Origin: Chitinophagaceae bacterium
GTDB taxonomy: Bacteria; Bacteroidota; Bacteroidia; Chitinophagales; Chitinophagaceae
DNA length: 51,329 bases
NCBI GenBank assembly: GCA_947448685.1
Contig: CANFOP010000004.1
Coordinates: forward strand, 1 to 51,329
Direction of reading: 5' to 3'
Made by a program: the position numbers and the translations under genes. Position 1 is the stretch's first letter. Each line of letters starts with the position of its first letter. Shown here piece by piece: positions 40,032 through 50,134 of the stretch. Below the pieces are notes generated by a model, which ran no database searches, was not told where the DNA came from, and saw nothing but the letters and a program-made list of their open reading frames with translations.

Positions 40032-41408
40032 CTAATTTTTGTGTTTCTCTTTCCACATCTGGTTAAATGTTCTTTCACTGAAGTTCAAATCTGATCTGGT
40101 GTTGTTCCATCCGGTAAACAATTTGTTTACGATTGTATTTTTTAGTTTACCATTTCCTAGATTCATCCATTTTCTGTGTTTGCATGCTATTTTCCATGCT
40201 TTCCATGCCATTCTTTCTGAGAAATCTGTAAACCCATCTTCAACAGATTCGTGTCGATTATCTAAGAGCAATTCATGTAAATTTATTTTTACGGCACATA
40301 CTTCTGTACAATTTCCGCATAATGAAGAAGCAAAACTCAAATGTTTGTATTCATCCATACCTTTTAAATGAGGTGTAATGACACTTCCAATCGGTCCGCT
40401 GTATGTTGCACCATAACTGTGTCCGCCAATATTTTTATATACAGGACAGGCATTCAGGCATGCGCCACATCTTATACAATATAAACTTTCTCGTTGTTTG
40501 GTGTTTTTTAAAATATTGGTCCGGCCATTATCCAAAAGGATTACATACATTTCTTTTGGTCCATCTGTTTCGTTTGGTTGCCGTGGACCTGAAATAATTG
40601 TATTGTAAACAGTCAATTGTTGTCCTGTTCCAAATGTGCTGAGCAATGGCCAGAATAAAGCAAGATCATTAATGGAGGGAATTACTTTTTCAATTCCCGC
40701 TATTACAATATGGGTGTCAGGAAATGAGCAACTTAGTCGGGCATTTCCTTCATTTTCCGTGATTGCAATGGATCCGGTATCACTGATGATGAAATTTGCG
40801 CCTGTAACTCCAATCTCTGCCTCTACATATTTTTTTCGTAAGATATTCCTTGCTACAAGAGTCAACTCTTCGGGAGATAGTGAGGGATCTGTTCCTAATT
40901 TTTCTGCAAACAATTTCGCTACATCTTCTTTGCTTTTATGCATTGCAGGAGTTACAATATGGTAAGGGGCTTCTCCGTCCAGTTGTTGAATGTATTCTCC
41001 CAGATCAGTTTCTACGCTGTTGATTTGATTTTTTTCAAGGGCCTGATTCAAATGAATTTCTTCCGTCACCATGCTCTTGCTTTTCACCAGCGTTGTACAG
41101 TTTTTCTCTTTGCAGATTTTTAATATTTCATGTATGGCCTGAGTGCTGTCTTCTGCCCAAATTACTTTTCCACCTCTTTTACTAAAGTTTTCTTCAAATT
41201 GTTCTAAATAACTATCAAGATTTTCAATAGCCTGCCATTTGATATTCTTGGCTTTTTCTCTGGCCAGGTGCAGTTTTTCGAATTGTGTTTTTCCTTGAAT
41301 AACTGCGGCGTCGTATTTTCCGATATTGAAATTTATTTTTCTCCGGTGCTCAGCATCGACAGCCTTAACCCCGCTTTTTATTTTAAAAGAAGAAGCATTA
41401 TTAATCAT
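40032..41408 (-). CDS. lutB: LutB/LldF-type L-lactate oxidation iron-sulfur protein
   Basis: N-terminal LUD region (VKSKSMVTEEIHLNQALEKN, VTGANFIISDTGSIAITENEGNARL) and ferredoxin motifs YCIRCGACLNACPVYKNIGGHSYG and LCGNCTEVCAVKINLHELL. Confidence 0.92.
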   Translation of the reverse strand: MINNASSFKIKSGVKAVDAEHRRKINFNIGKYDAAVIQGKTQFEKLHLAREKAKNIKWQAIENLDSYLEQFEENFSKRGGKVIWAEDSTQAIHEILKICKEKNCTTLVKSKSMVTEEIHLNQALEKNQINSVETDLGEYIQQLDGEAPYHIVTPAMHKSKEDVAKLFAEKLGTDPSLSPEELTLVARNILRKKYVEAEIGVTGANFIISDTGSIAITENEGNARLSCSFPDTHIVIAGIEKVIPSINDLALFWPLLSTFGTGQQLTVYNTIISGPRQPNETDGPKEMYVILLDNGRTNILKNTKQRESLYCIRCGACLNACPVYKNIGGHSYGATYSGPIGSVITPHLKGMDEYKHLSFASSLCGNCTEVCAVKINLHELLLDNRHESVEDGFTDFSERMAWKAWKIACKHRKWMNLGNGKLKNTIVNKLFTGWNNTRSDLNFSERTFNQMWKEKHKN

Positions 41409-41469
41409 ACAGCATAAACAATTTAAAAATTACAGTTGATTGTACATTAAACCAACAACTGCTCAAGTT

Positions 41470-44400
41470 CTATTGAATCAGCACCTTTCCTTTGTCTTTT
41501 TTATTGCCATATTTATCATATAAAATAACCAAGTAGACACCTTTGGCCAAATTTTCAACATTAATATTGATAACGCGGTTTAATGCATGAAGGTTATCAA
41601 ATGTTTTACTGAAAACCTTTGATCCCTTAGCATCATACAGTATAACATTTCTGCTTTCATTATTGTTGGATAGTCCCGAAACATTAATCTGGAATATTCC
41701 TTTGTTTGGATTGGGATAAATAAAAGAGGTATTCATGATAGAATCTCTTACCAGTACCATATTTGATACAGCCATGCAACCATTCTGATCAGAAACGGAA
41801 ACAGTATACGCTCCCGAATTGTTGGAAGCAATGTTCAAGTTGCTTCCTGTTTGATTTTGGATCAATGTATTGTTCAAATACCAAATGAATGTATTCCCTC
41901 CTGTTGAATTTGCAGACAATGTGATAGTTTGTCCTGGCAACACAATATTAGAGGGATTTGCAGTAACATTGACTGTAGGTAATGGAAATACTGTCAATAA
42001 TATGGTATCGGATGTTAATGCTCCACAAGTTTGTTCTGTTAGAATAACACGGTATTTATTTCCATTCATTGCTTCGATCACATTCATTAATTGCAAGGTG
42101 TCGTTATTATTTGTACCCGATACATTATTGAAATTATTTCCGCCATCGGTACTAACCTGCCACAAATATGCCAGTGAAGTTCCGGAAGCCACTACATTCA
42201 GTATCACATTCTTTTCAGCACATACGCTTATGTTCTGTGGTTGTGATAAAATATTTGCAGGTGAAGAAACGTGCAAGATTGCTGCTGTTGAAGTTGCAGA
42301 CCCACAATGGCTACCGGTAACGATTACACGATATTTATTGTTGTCCTGATTTGATGTAACAGCATTCAATATCAAACTATCTTGGTTTTCTCCATTTAAA
42401 TTTGTGAAAGTATTTCCGCCATCTGTACTGACTTGCCATTGATAAGTATTACCTTCTCCTGCGGCTGTTATTGTAAACAGCACATCAGAGCCTACACATT
42501 TTGTAACACCAATTGGATTATTGGTAATCGTTGCAGGTGTATATACATGCAATTGTGCGTTTTCTGAAATCAATGTATCCAATGAACAGGTATTTCTAAC
42601 CAATACTCTGTATAGATAACCATCCATTGTGCCGGTAACATTATTGACGGTTATGCTACTTCTTGTAGAATCGATGATATTATTGAAGTCGGTTCCGTTA
42701 TTGGTACTTATTTGCCACTGATAAGTTAAACCAGCTCCCGTTGCAGATATGCTGAATTGAGCATTATTACCGGGACAAACACTTGTTTCTGCTGGGCCTG
42801 CAATTATTCTTGCATTGTCATTTACTGTCAGTATAACAACATCGGAAGTATCCGAAGCCGGGCAACTTGCACCGCTTACAATTACTCTGTATCTGTTGTT
42901 ATTCATCAATAATGAAACATTCTGAAGACGAAGAGACGTATCAGTTTCATTGATTAAATCTATGAAAGTATTTCCGCCATCAGTACTTTCTTGCCATTGA
43001 TAAGAAATGGAAGTTCCCGTTGCTCTTACATTGAAAGTTGCAGTAGAGCCATTGCAAATATTATTATTTACAGGTTGGTTAATGATTGTAGCTGGACTAT
43101 TAACAGTTAGTAATGCATTTGAAGATACAATTTCAGGAACACAACTGGAGATTATCACACGGTATTGGTTGTTGTTTTGACCTGCTGATACATTGTTTAA
43201 AATCAAACTATCGTTGTTTGTGCCCGGAATATTGCTGAAAGTGTTACCACCATTTGTACTTACTTGCCATTGATAGGAGTTTCCGGAACCAGAAGCATTT
43301 ACAGAGAAAATTACAATTTCACCGGAACATGTTTCTTGTGCAACAGGTTGTGAAATGATACTTGCGGGTTCATTGACAGTGAGTATTGCAGCATTTGAAG
43401 TCACAGTTGATGGGCAGCTGTTTGAAATGATAACTTTGTATTTGAAATTATTCATGGAGGCATCTACATTGTTTAGAATTAATGTGTCATTATTCGCTCC
43501 CGAAATATTACTGAAAGAAGCGCCGCCATTTGTACTTACTTGCCATTGATATGTCGCATTAGCACCTGCATTTGATACGGTAAAAAGTGCATTTGAATTC
43601 GTACATGCGTTATAGTTAGTTGGCTGAGATATGATGGATACAGCCTGGCAACCAGATAGAATGACAGCAACAGTATCTGCTGTTAATACGGGTGCATTTG
43701 ATGCATTTAATAAATTGCTTTGCATTTCCACCACTGCCTGATTTTTTATGGCAATATTGTCAACGTACCATCCTTCCAAATTTGTTCCAAGATCAGTTAT
43801 GAATCTGAATCGAAGTTTAATGTTTTGGTTGGCATAGGGAGCAAGGTTTACCTTGGTTTTTATGAATTTATTGTTGCTGCTTCCTGTCCATGCATATCTG
43901 CCTGTTAATAGAGTACTCGTATCCATTAAACTGGTGTATCCTCCAAGTTGAATATTGGAGCGCATGTCATTCCAGGTGTTACCACCGTTGGTACTTATTT
44001 CAAGAACACCTCCATCATAAGTGCTTTCAGCATTAAACCAATGGCGGAAAGTCAATGGGGGAGGATTAGATCCTACATTTATTGGATTGACCAATGTAAG
44101 TCTTTCATCATTGATAGAATCAAGGTTTGCGGAATAATAAGATTTATCCGGACTAAAACTGCGAGCATTGGAAACAGTCCAATGAGTGGAAGCCAATGTG
44201 GAAGATTCGCTCCAGTTAGGGGAAACAGTTGTTCCATTCACATTATCCTCCAATAAAGTTACAGTAGGAAAATAACTTCCAATGTTTGTCTGAACTGTAA
44301 ATGAATATGTTTGGGTTTGACCCGAAGTAATGTTCACAGGAAAGCTGACTACTCTGTTGGCTGCGTTATAAGTACCACCGCTAACGTACGTTACATTCAA

Positions 44401-46530
44401 AGGCAATGTATCTGTTAGGGTAAAGTTGGTGATGTCTCCGCAAGTGCTGGCACTTATCTTGTTGTTGTAAGTGATATTCTGACCTTCGGGAACTTCAGTT
44501 ACACTTTCCGTTAATTCCAATGTAGCTCCTCCGGTAGTGAAATCAGCCACTTGATCCGTGACACTGCCAGATGATCCCTGAGAGGCAAAAGCTCCCATGC
44601 CTCTTCTTCTGAATGCTTCTTTGATTGCACAAATATGAGCGCCATTGTATAAAATTTGATCCGCTTGGATAATGGCGTCTCTGCCATCAATAAATCCGGG
44701 ACTGCAGGGTTGTAATTTCATGCCCATTGTCACCAGCTTTAATGCTATTACATTTCCTCCAACGCTGTCAGCATTGTATAAATTCCTGGTGATGATTCCA
44801 ACTTGATTGATAATGTTCCAGGTCATATCCCACAAAGTCGCACACCAGATTTCCCCTCTGTTGTGAGACTCTGCGTCTATGGTAGAAGCATACACTTTAT
44901 TGTTCACAGTAAAATTGGTACAATATTTTTTTGATCGTATACCAACACCATTGGCTGATTGACCGATCACATAGGTGCCAATACCTCTTGGAGAATTATA
45001 ACCTGTATTTAAATTTGCACCTCTCCAGTCTTGTGTGTACATCAGTCCATAATAATCACTCCATCCTTCACCCATATTTTCTGCATTGCTTAAGCAACCG
45101 GCCTGAGACGGACCGCCTGTAAGTCTATTGCTGATTCCATGTGCAAATTCATGAGATATAACACCATTGTCAACATCTCCGTCTTTTTGAGGATTTCCAT
45201 TCCACAAAAACATTTGCATGCGACCATTACCTCCATCCGGAGGAGTTGAAAAATTTGCATTATTAGTTCCTGATCCATCTTGTGCGTCTGCAAATACAAA
45301 ATCATTTCCAATTCCTCCACGTCCCTGGTTACTGGCTTGGAAGTTTCCGGATGATTCATCAAATCCATAGAGATAACTCAAATCGTGAATGATATTATTC
45401 CAATAGAACAAATTAGTTATATTGAATTGTTGATTCTTTACAGGAGTAGTTTGAGTTGGAGTGACTGTAAAACTTGGTGTGTAGTCAAAAGTAATCGGGT
45501 CTCCAATGGTAGTGGAATTTGCAGAAACTCCGGTTCCGTTATCTCCATTCCTATCTTCCTGCGCCCAAACATTATTGCCTCTGGTGGATGAAAAATCAGA
45601 AGTTCCATTGTTATGCCACTTCAAAGATGTAGCATTTCCAATGGCAGCCGACCATGGATTGGTAACTAATGCAGGTGTTCCTCCCGGATGATTGGGACTC
45701 TCTGCCGGATAAGGAACCACACGATAGATAGCGGTGTTCACCAAAGTCGGACTATTGGAAGTCTCACCTGTTTTTTTTACTTCTTTGAAGTCGAAAAAAA
45801 AGTCGTTTGTTTCTTTTTTTTTCGAAATGCCGGCAGCATTAATCGCAGTATGATTTTTGTCAGGGTCGTCCCAGTTACAAGAAACGGTAAAATTATTGAC
45901 ACCTATCACCTGATTATCCCATGCGTTCACTCTTACCATCCAATAATCAGAACTATTATTCGGAATAATATATACCTGCCATGCCAAAACTATTTTTTTC
46001 CCATCTTCCAAAGGAACCCACATCAGCTCTGCCGTAATATTTTCCCTTGAAACTTCCATATTGTCAAACACAATTAAATGTCCGTTTTTTTCACTTCCTA
46101 TTACAAGTGGATTTTTTGAATAAATTATTTTCCTGTCTTGTAAGGCAGTAAGAACAGCCGTTTCTGCATTTATTGTTGGCGTACCTTTATTTCCTTTTGT
46201 TAGTTTTTCTATACTTGGTATCCTATTTCCTGTTTTAGAAACCAATTGATTGTCTTTAAATGCCAGCACCTGAATTTGATTGTAAAGTGGCAGCTCGAAA
46301 TATGATTGTTGGATATAAACAAAACGCACTCCAGATAAATTATCTTTATAAGAATCTGTAATGATGATGTTATTTACATCTTCCTCAGATAAACCTATGG
46401 CAGATTTGTTTTTTTCAATCAGTGCTTTTGCAATGATCTGGTCGCTGGTTTGAGCTTTTATAGAATTAATGCAAAATGTAGTGAGCATCAATGCTGCTAG
46501 TACTCTGATACTGAATTGCTGAATAGTCAT
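41470..46530 (-). CDS. Secreted M36 (fungalysin-like) metallopeptidase with Ig-like repeats and T9SS type A sorting domain
   Basis: 1686 aa: signal peptide; HEFAH zinc motif in DNGVISHEFAHGISNRLTGG plus GEGWSDYYGLM; immune-inhibitor-like domain; six Ig-like repeats; C-terminal YPNPNKGIFQINVSG...NLAKGVYLVILYDKYGNKKDKGKVLIQ. Confidence 0.92.
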   Translation of the reverse strand: MTIQQFSIRVLAALMLTTFCINSIKAQTSDQIIAKALIEKNKSAIGLSEEDVNNIIITDSYKDNLSGVRFVYIQQSYFELPLYNQIQVLAFKDNQLVSKTGNRIPSIEKLTKGNKGTPTINAETAVLTALQDRKIIYSKNPLVIGSEKNGHLIVFDNMEVSRENITAELMWVPLEDGKKIVLAWQVYIIPNNSSDYWMVRVNAWDNQVIGVNNFTVSCNWDDPDKNHTAINAAGISKKKETNDFFFDFKEVKKTGETSNSPTLVNTAIYRVVPYPAESPNHPGGTPALVTNPWSAAIGNATSLKWHNNGTSDFSSTRGNNVWAQEDRNGDNGTGVSANSTTIGDPITFDYTPSFTVTPTQTTPVKNQQFNITNLFYWNNIIHDLSYLYGFDESSGNFQASNQGRGGIGNDFVFADAQDGSGTNNANFSTPPDGGNGRMQMFLWNGNPQKDGDVDNGVISHEFAHGISNRLTGGPSQAGCLSNAENMGEGWSDYYGLMYTQDWRGANLNTGYNSPRGIGTYVIGQSANGVGIRSKKYCTNFTVNNKVYASTIDAESHNRGEIWCATLWDMTWNIINQVGIITRNLYNADSVGGNVIALKLVTMGMKLQPCSPGFIDGRDAIIQADQILYNGAHICAIKEAFRRRGMGAFASQGSSGSVTDQVADFTTGGATLELTESVTEVPEGQNITYNNKISASTCGDITNFTLTDTLPLNVTYVSGGTYNAANRVVSFPVNITSGQTQTYSFTVQTNIGSYFPTVTLLEDNVNGTTVSPNWSESSTLASTHWTVSNARSFSPDKSYYSANLDSINDERLTLVNPINVGSNPPPLTFRHWFNAESTYDGGVLEISTNGGNTWNDMRSNIQLGGYTSLMDTSTLLTGRYAWTGSSNNKFIKTKVNLAPYANQNIKLRFRFITDLGTNLEGWYVDNIAIKNQAVVEMQSNLLNASNAPVLTADTVAVILSGCQAVSIISQPTNYNACTNSNALFTVSNAGANATYQWQVSTNGGASFSNISGANNDTLILNNVDASMNNFKYKVIISNSCPSTVTSNAAILTVNEPASIISQPVAQETCSGEIVIFSVNASGSGNSYQWQVSTNGGNTFSNIPGTNNDSLILNNVSAGQNNNQYRVIISSCVPEIVSSNALLTVNSPATIINQPVNNNICNGSTATFNVRATGTSISYQWQESTDGGNTFIDLINETDTSLRLQNVSLLMNNNRYRVIVSGASCPASDTSDVVILTVNDNARIIAGPAETSVCPGNNAQFSISATGAGLTYQWQISTNNGTDFNNIIDSTRSSITVNNVTGTMDGYLYRVLVRNTCSLDTLISENAQLHVYTPATITNNPIGVTKCVGSDVLFTITAAGEGNTYQWQVSTDGGNTFTNLNGENQDSLILNAVTSNQDNNKYRVIVTGSHCGSATSTAAILHVSSPANILSQPQNISVCAEKNVILNVVASGTSLAYLWQVSTDGGNNFNNVSGTNNNDTLQLMNVIEAMNGNKYRVILTEQTCGALTSDTILLTVFPLPTVNVTANPSNIVLPGQTITLSANSTGGNTFIWYLNNTLIQNQTGSNLNIASNNSGAYTVSVSDQNGCMAVSNMVLVRDSIMNTSFIYPNPNKGIFQINVSGLSNNNESRNVILYDAKGSKVFSKTFDNLHALNRVININVENLAKGVYLVILYDKYGNKKDKGKVLIQ
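41990..43640 (-). repeat. Six tandem intragenic Ig-like domain repeats (about 85-90 codons each)
   Basis: Recurring [ST]II[SN]QP....C ... YQWQVSTNGG..F.N ... D[ST]L.LNNV.......YRVI.....C in translation, mirrored at DNA level by repeated ccgccatYtgtacttacttgccattgata-type blocks near 42414, 42973, 43248, 43521. Confidence 0.85.
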
Positions 46531-46719
46531 TAGTAGTTATTTTTTGTAAAATAAGTGCGGAAATTAACACTTTTTTTTAATAACGTATGTTAATGTTGAA
46601 GAACTGTATCTGTTCTAAATAATACAAGTTTTACACCCTTTATACATTTAATAAATAAAATATATATTATAAATTCAAATTTGCGATAATCTTATTTTTT
46701 TGAATTATTTTTTCTTTTT

Positions 46720-46750
46720 TTTGTCATTCATCTTGCCGACCTTACCTTTG
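46720..46750 (+). promoter_or_regulatory. Strong Bacteroidota-type promoter upstream of atpA
   Basis: TTTG at 46720-46723, 19-nt spacer, TACCTTTG at 46743-46750 (perfect TTTG-N19-TAnnTTTG), about 96 nt before the atpA ATG. Confidence 0.65.
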
Positions 46751-46846
46751 CACCCGAATTTTAACTTATAGAAAAGGTGTGAACAACTAGCAGATATTTT
46801 TTATGTTTTCATCATTTTTTAAACAACACATGTCAACTTACAAACT

Positions 46847-48424
46847 ATGGTAGAAATAAAACCAGATGAAATTTCGGCGATACTTCGCCAACAGTTAAGC
46901 AATTTTAATGTGGGCGCTTCTTTAGAAGAAGTTGGAACAGTTCTTCAGGTTGGTGATGGAATTGCCCGCGTTTATGGATTAAACAATGTTCGTTCAGGAG
47001 AATTGGTTGAGTTCGAAAATGGGGTAAAGGCTATCGCATTGAATTTGGAAGAAGATAATGTAGGGGTAGTATTGATGGGTGATAGCAGCGAAATTAAAGA
47101 AGGAGACAAAGTGAAACGTACCAACCAAATTGCCTCTATTAAAGTAGGGGAAGGAATGAGTGGACGTGTTATTAATACTTTAGGGGAGCCAATAGATGGT
47201 AAAGGACCTATCAAAGGAGAATTATATGAAATGCCATTGGAGCGAAAAGCACCCGGAGTAATTTTCAGAGAGCCGGTTAAAGAACCGCTTCAAACAGGTA
47301 TCAAAGCTATTGATGCGATGATTCCTATTGGCCGTGGACAACGTGAGTTGATCATTGGAGATCGTCAAACAGGTAAAACAGCAATCGCGGTTGATACCAT
47401 CATCAATCAGAAAGAATTTTTCAATGCAGGTAACCCTGTTTATTGTATATACGTTGCAATTGGTCAGAAGGCATCTACTATTGCAGGTATAATGAAGACA
47501 TTGGAAGAAAATGGTGCAATGGCATACACGACTATTGTTGCTGCTTCTGCTTCAGACCCCGCACCATTACAGTTCTATGCACCATTTGCAGGAGCTGCGA
47601 TAGGGGAGTTCTTCCGTGATACCGGCAGACCTGCTTTGATAATTTACGATGATTTATCAAAACAAGCCGTTGCCTATCGCGAAGTTTCATTATTACTTCG
47701 TCGTCCTCCTGGTCGTGAAGCATACCCTGGTGATGTGTTCTATTTGCATAGTCGTTTATTGGAAAGAGCTGCAAAAGTTGTTGCTAAAGATGAAATCGCG
47801 CGCCAGATGAATGATTTACCTGAATCTATCAAACATTTGGTTAAAGGTGGTGGGTCATTAACGGCTCTCCCAATCATCGAAACGCAAGCCGGTGACGTAT
47901 CGGCATATATTCCTACAAATGTGATATCTATTACAGACGGACAGATTTTCTTGGAAAGTAACTTGTTTAATGCAGGTATTCGTCCGGCCATCAACGTGGG
48001 TATTTCAGTGAGCCGTGTGGGTGGAAACGCTCAAATCAAATCCATGAAAAAAGTGGCAGGTACATTAAAACTGGATCAGGCACTTTATCGTGAACTCGAA
48101 GCGTTTTCTAAGTTTGGAGGTGATTTGGATGCTGCCACTAAAAACGTAATTGATAAAGGAGCAAGAAATGTGGAAATATTGAAACAGGCTCAATACTCAC
48201 CTTTTTCAGTAGAGAAACAAGTTGCTATCATTTATTTGGGAACTCAAGGGTTACTGAAAAACGTTCCGGTAAGCAAAGTGAAAGATTTTGAAGAACATTT
48301 TTTAATGGAAATGGAAAACAAACATCCGGAAATACTTGCTGAATTCAAAAAAGGAAACTTAGCCGATGATAGTCTGAAAAAAATGACAGAATTGGCAGCA
48401 GGCCTTAGTGCTCAATACAAATAA
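46847..48424 (+). CDS. atpA: F1F0 ATP synthase subunit alpha
   Basis: [38 protein letters not shown] Walker [63 protein letters not shown]. Confidence 0.98.
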   Translation: MVEIKPDEISAILRQQLSNFNVGASLEEVGTVLQVGDGIARVYGLNNVRSGELVEFENGVKAIALNLEEDNVGVVLMGDSSEIKEGDKVKRTNQIASIKVGEGMSGRVINTLGEPIDGKGPIKGELYEMPLERKAPGVIFREPVKEPLQTGIKAIDAMIPIGRGQRELIIGDRQTGKTAIAVDTIINQKEFFNAGNPVYCIYVAIGQKASTIAGIMKTLEENGAMAYTTIVAASASDPAPLQFYAPFAGAAIGEFFRDTGRPALIIYDDLSKQAVAYREVSLLLRRPPGREAYPGDVFYLHSRLLERAAKVVAKDEIARQMNDLPESIKHLVKGGGSLTALPIIETQAGDVSAYIPTNVISITDGQIFLESNLFNAGIRPAINVGISVSRVGGNAQIKSMKKVAGTLKLDQALYRELEAFSKFGGDLDAATKNVIDKGARNVEILKQAQYSPFSVEKQVAIIYLGTQGLLKNVPVSKVKDFEEHFLMEMENKHPEILAEFKKGNLADDSLKKMTELAAGLSAQYK

Positions 48425-48451
48425 ATGTAAACAGTTAAATATTTTTCACAG

Positions 48452-48483
48452 ATGGAGTTGATATTTATCAACTCCATTTTTTA
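48452..48483 (+). terminator. Intrinsic terminator after atpA
   Basis: Perfect 11-bp stem ATGGAGTTGAT / loop ATTT / ATCAACTCCAT followed by TTTTTT at 48477 onward. Confidence 0.85.
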
Positions 48484-48652
48484 TTGTAATGATTCCTCAA
48501 TTTATTTTTAATAGTTTATGTCGTTTAGATTATTTGCAAAAGAGATGAATTATTAAATACATTGAATTAAATTTACAATCACAATCTCCGCAATTTTGTC
48601 AGTATTAAATAACGGAACAATTTTTGAACATGAAAATGATAAAAATCAATTT

Positions 48653-49348
48653 ATGACAATGGGAATCATTTTTATCTCAGTTATCTTTATGATTATTGGA
48701 ATGAGTGTTCAGGCGAGATTGAAACGCAAGTTTAAAGAATATGGAGAACAATCAACAAACAGCCATCTAAGTGGTCAGGAAATTGCCCTAAAAATGCTGC
48801 ATGACAATGGAATCTATGATGTGCAAATTACTTCTGTAGAAGGAGAATTGACTGACCATTACAACCCGGTAAACAAAACAGTTAATTTGAGCAGAGATGT
48901 CTATGAAGGAAGAAATATTGCTGCTGCAGCGGTGGCGGCTCATGAATGTGGCCATGCCGTTCAGCATGCAACGGCTTATTCAATGTTGATGCTTCGCAGT
49001 AAAATAGTTCCTGCTGTGCAGATCAGCAGTACATTATCACAATGGGTAATCATGGCTGGAATTGGTTTTATGGGCTTTGGAGGCGGAAATTCCACTTTGT
49101 TGCTGATAGGAATCATATTGTTTGCTGTAACTACTTTATTTTCTTTGATTACATTGCCGGTAGAATTTGATGCTTCGGCCCGGGCCTTGAAATGGTTAAG
49201 CAGTGCTAACATCACAACAAATGATGAAAAGGAAAAAGCGAAGGATGCACTGAAATGGGCAGCATTGACTTATGTTGTTTCTGCATTGGCATCAATAGCT
49301 ATGCTTGTACAATATATTTTAATTTATCAAAGCAGAAACAGGGACTAA
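48653..49348 (+). CDS. YugP-like membrane zinc metallopeptidase (Zn_peptidase_2 family)
   Basis: VKT-type YNPVNKTVNLSRDVYEGRNIAAAAVAAHECGHAVQHATAY (HECGH), three or more TM segments, LPVEFDASARALKWL. The track start is TTG (48596); ATG at 48653 gives a YugP-like N-terminus. Confidence 0.87.
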   Translation: MTMGIIFISVIFMIIGMSVQARLKRKFKEYGEQSTNSHLSGQEIALKMLHDNGIYDVQITSVEGELTDHYNPVNKTVNLSRDVYEGRNIAAAAVAAHECGHAVQHATAYSMLMLRSKIVPAVQISSTLSQWVIMAGIGFMGFGGGNSTLLLIGIILFAVTTLFSLITLPVEFDASARALKWLSSANITTNDEKEKAKDALKWAALTYVVSALASIAMLVQYILIYQSRNRD

Positions 49349-49423
49349 AACATATCTTTATTACCGGATTTCTACTTGTATAATTTGGAAAGTCTATTTT
49401 TTAAAAATGATTAATAATTAATT

Positions 49424-50116
49424 ATGAATATTGGAAAAGAGTTTGAAAAATTTGCCGTTAAGCACAGGGGCATCAGTAGCAATACCCTGCATGGCTATGT
49501 AAATCATAATGTTACAAATTTAACTCCAAACATTATTGAGGAGCGACCTATGAATGTTGCGGTGATGGATGTATATAGTCGCTTGATGATGGACCGCATC
49601 ATTTTTCTTGGTTATCCAATCAATGATGAGGTTGCCAATATAGTAACGGCACAATTGCTTTTTTTGGAAAGCACGGATCGTACAAGAGATATTCAAATGT
49701 ATATCAATAGCCCCGGAGGTAGTGTATATGCTGGATTAGGAATGTATGATACCATGCAGTTCATCACTCCGGATATTGCTACAATTTGTACCGGTATGGC
49801 AGCCAGTATGGGTGCTGTATTGATGTGCGCCGGAGCAAAAGGGAAACGAACCGCATTGAAACACAGCCGTATTATGATGCATCAGCCAAGTGCTGGTGCA
49901 GGAGGACAAGCCACAGACATTGAAATTACTGTCAATGAGATTCGAAAAATAAAAAAAGAATTGTATGATATCATCGCTCAACATACAGGACAACCTGTTG
50001 ATAAAGTTGCACTGGATTGCGACAGAGATTATTGGATGACTTCTACCGAGGCAAAAGAATATGGGTTGGTTGACGAAGTGTTAATTATGAATCCAAGAAA
50101 AAATAAAAAAGACTAA
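49424..50116 (+). CDS. clpP: ATP-dependent Clp protease proteolytic subunit, copy 1
   Basis: MYINSPGGSVYAGLGMYDTMQ, CTGMAASMGAVL (catalytic Ser), IMMHQPSAG (His), DCDRDYWMTSTEAKEYGLVDEV (Asp). Confidence 0.95.
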   Translation: MNIGKEFEKFAVKHRGISSNTLHGYVNHNVTNLTPNIIEERPMNVAVMDVYSRLMMDRIIFLGYPINDEVANIVTAQLLFLESTDRTRDIQMYINSPGGSVYAGLGMYDTMQFITPDIATICTGMAASMGAVLMCAGAKGKRTALKHSRIMMHQPSAGAGGQATDIEITVNEIRKIKKELYDIIAQHTGQPVDKVALDCDRDYWMTSTEAKEYGLVDEVLIMNPRKNKKD

Positions 50117-50134
50117 TAAAATAAAAATCGAATT

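Noticed and set aside
41870-46050. Several plus-strand ORFs antisense to the M36 protease (e.g. 41870-42349, 43948-44256, 45688-46050)
   Set aside because: They lie wholly opposite a clearly coding gene, have low-complexity non-protein-like composition and no recognisable domains; shadow ORFs.
46531-46846. Possible small RNA or regulatory element in the M36-atpA divergent region
   Set aside because: Apart from the promoter motif I saw only AT-rich sequence and T-runs; no convincing stem or ORF.
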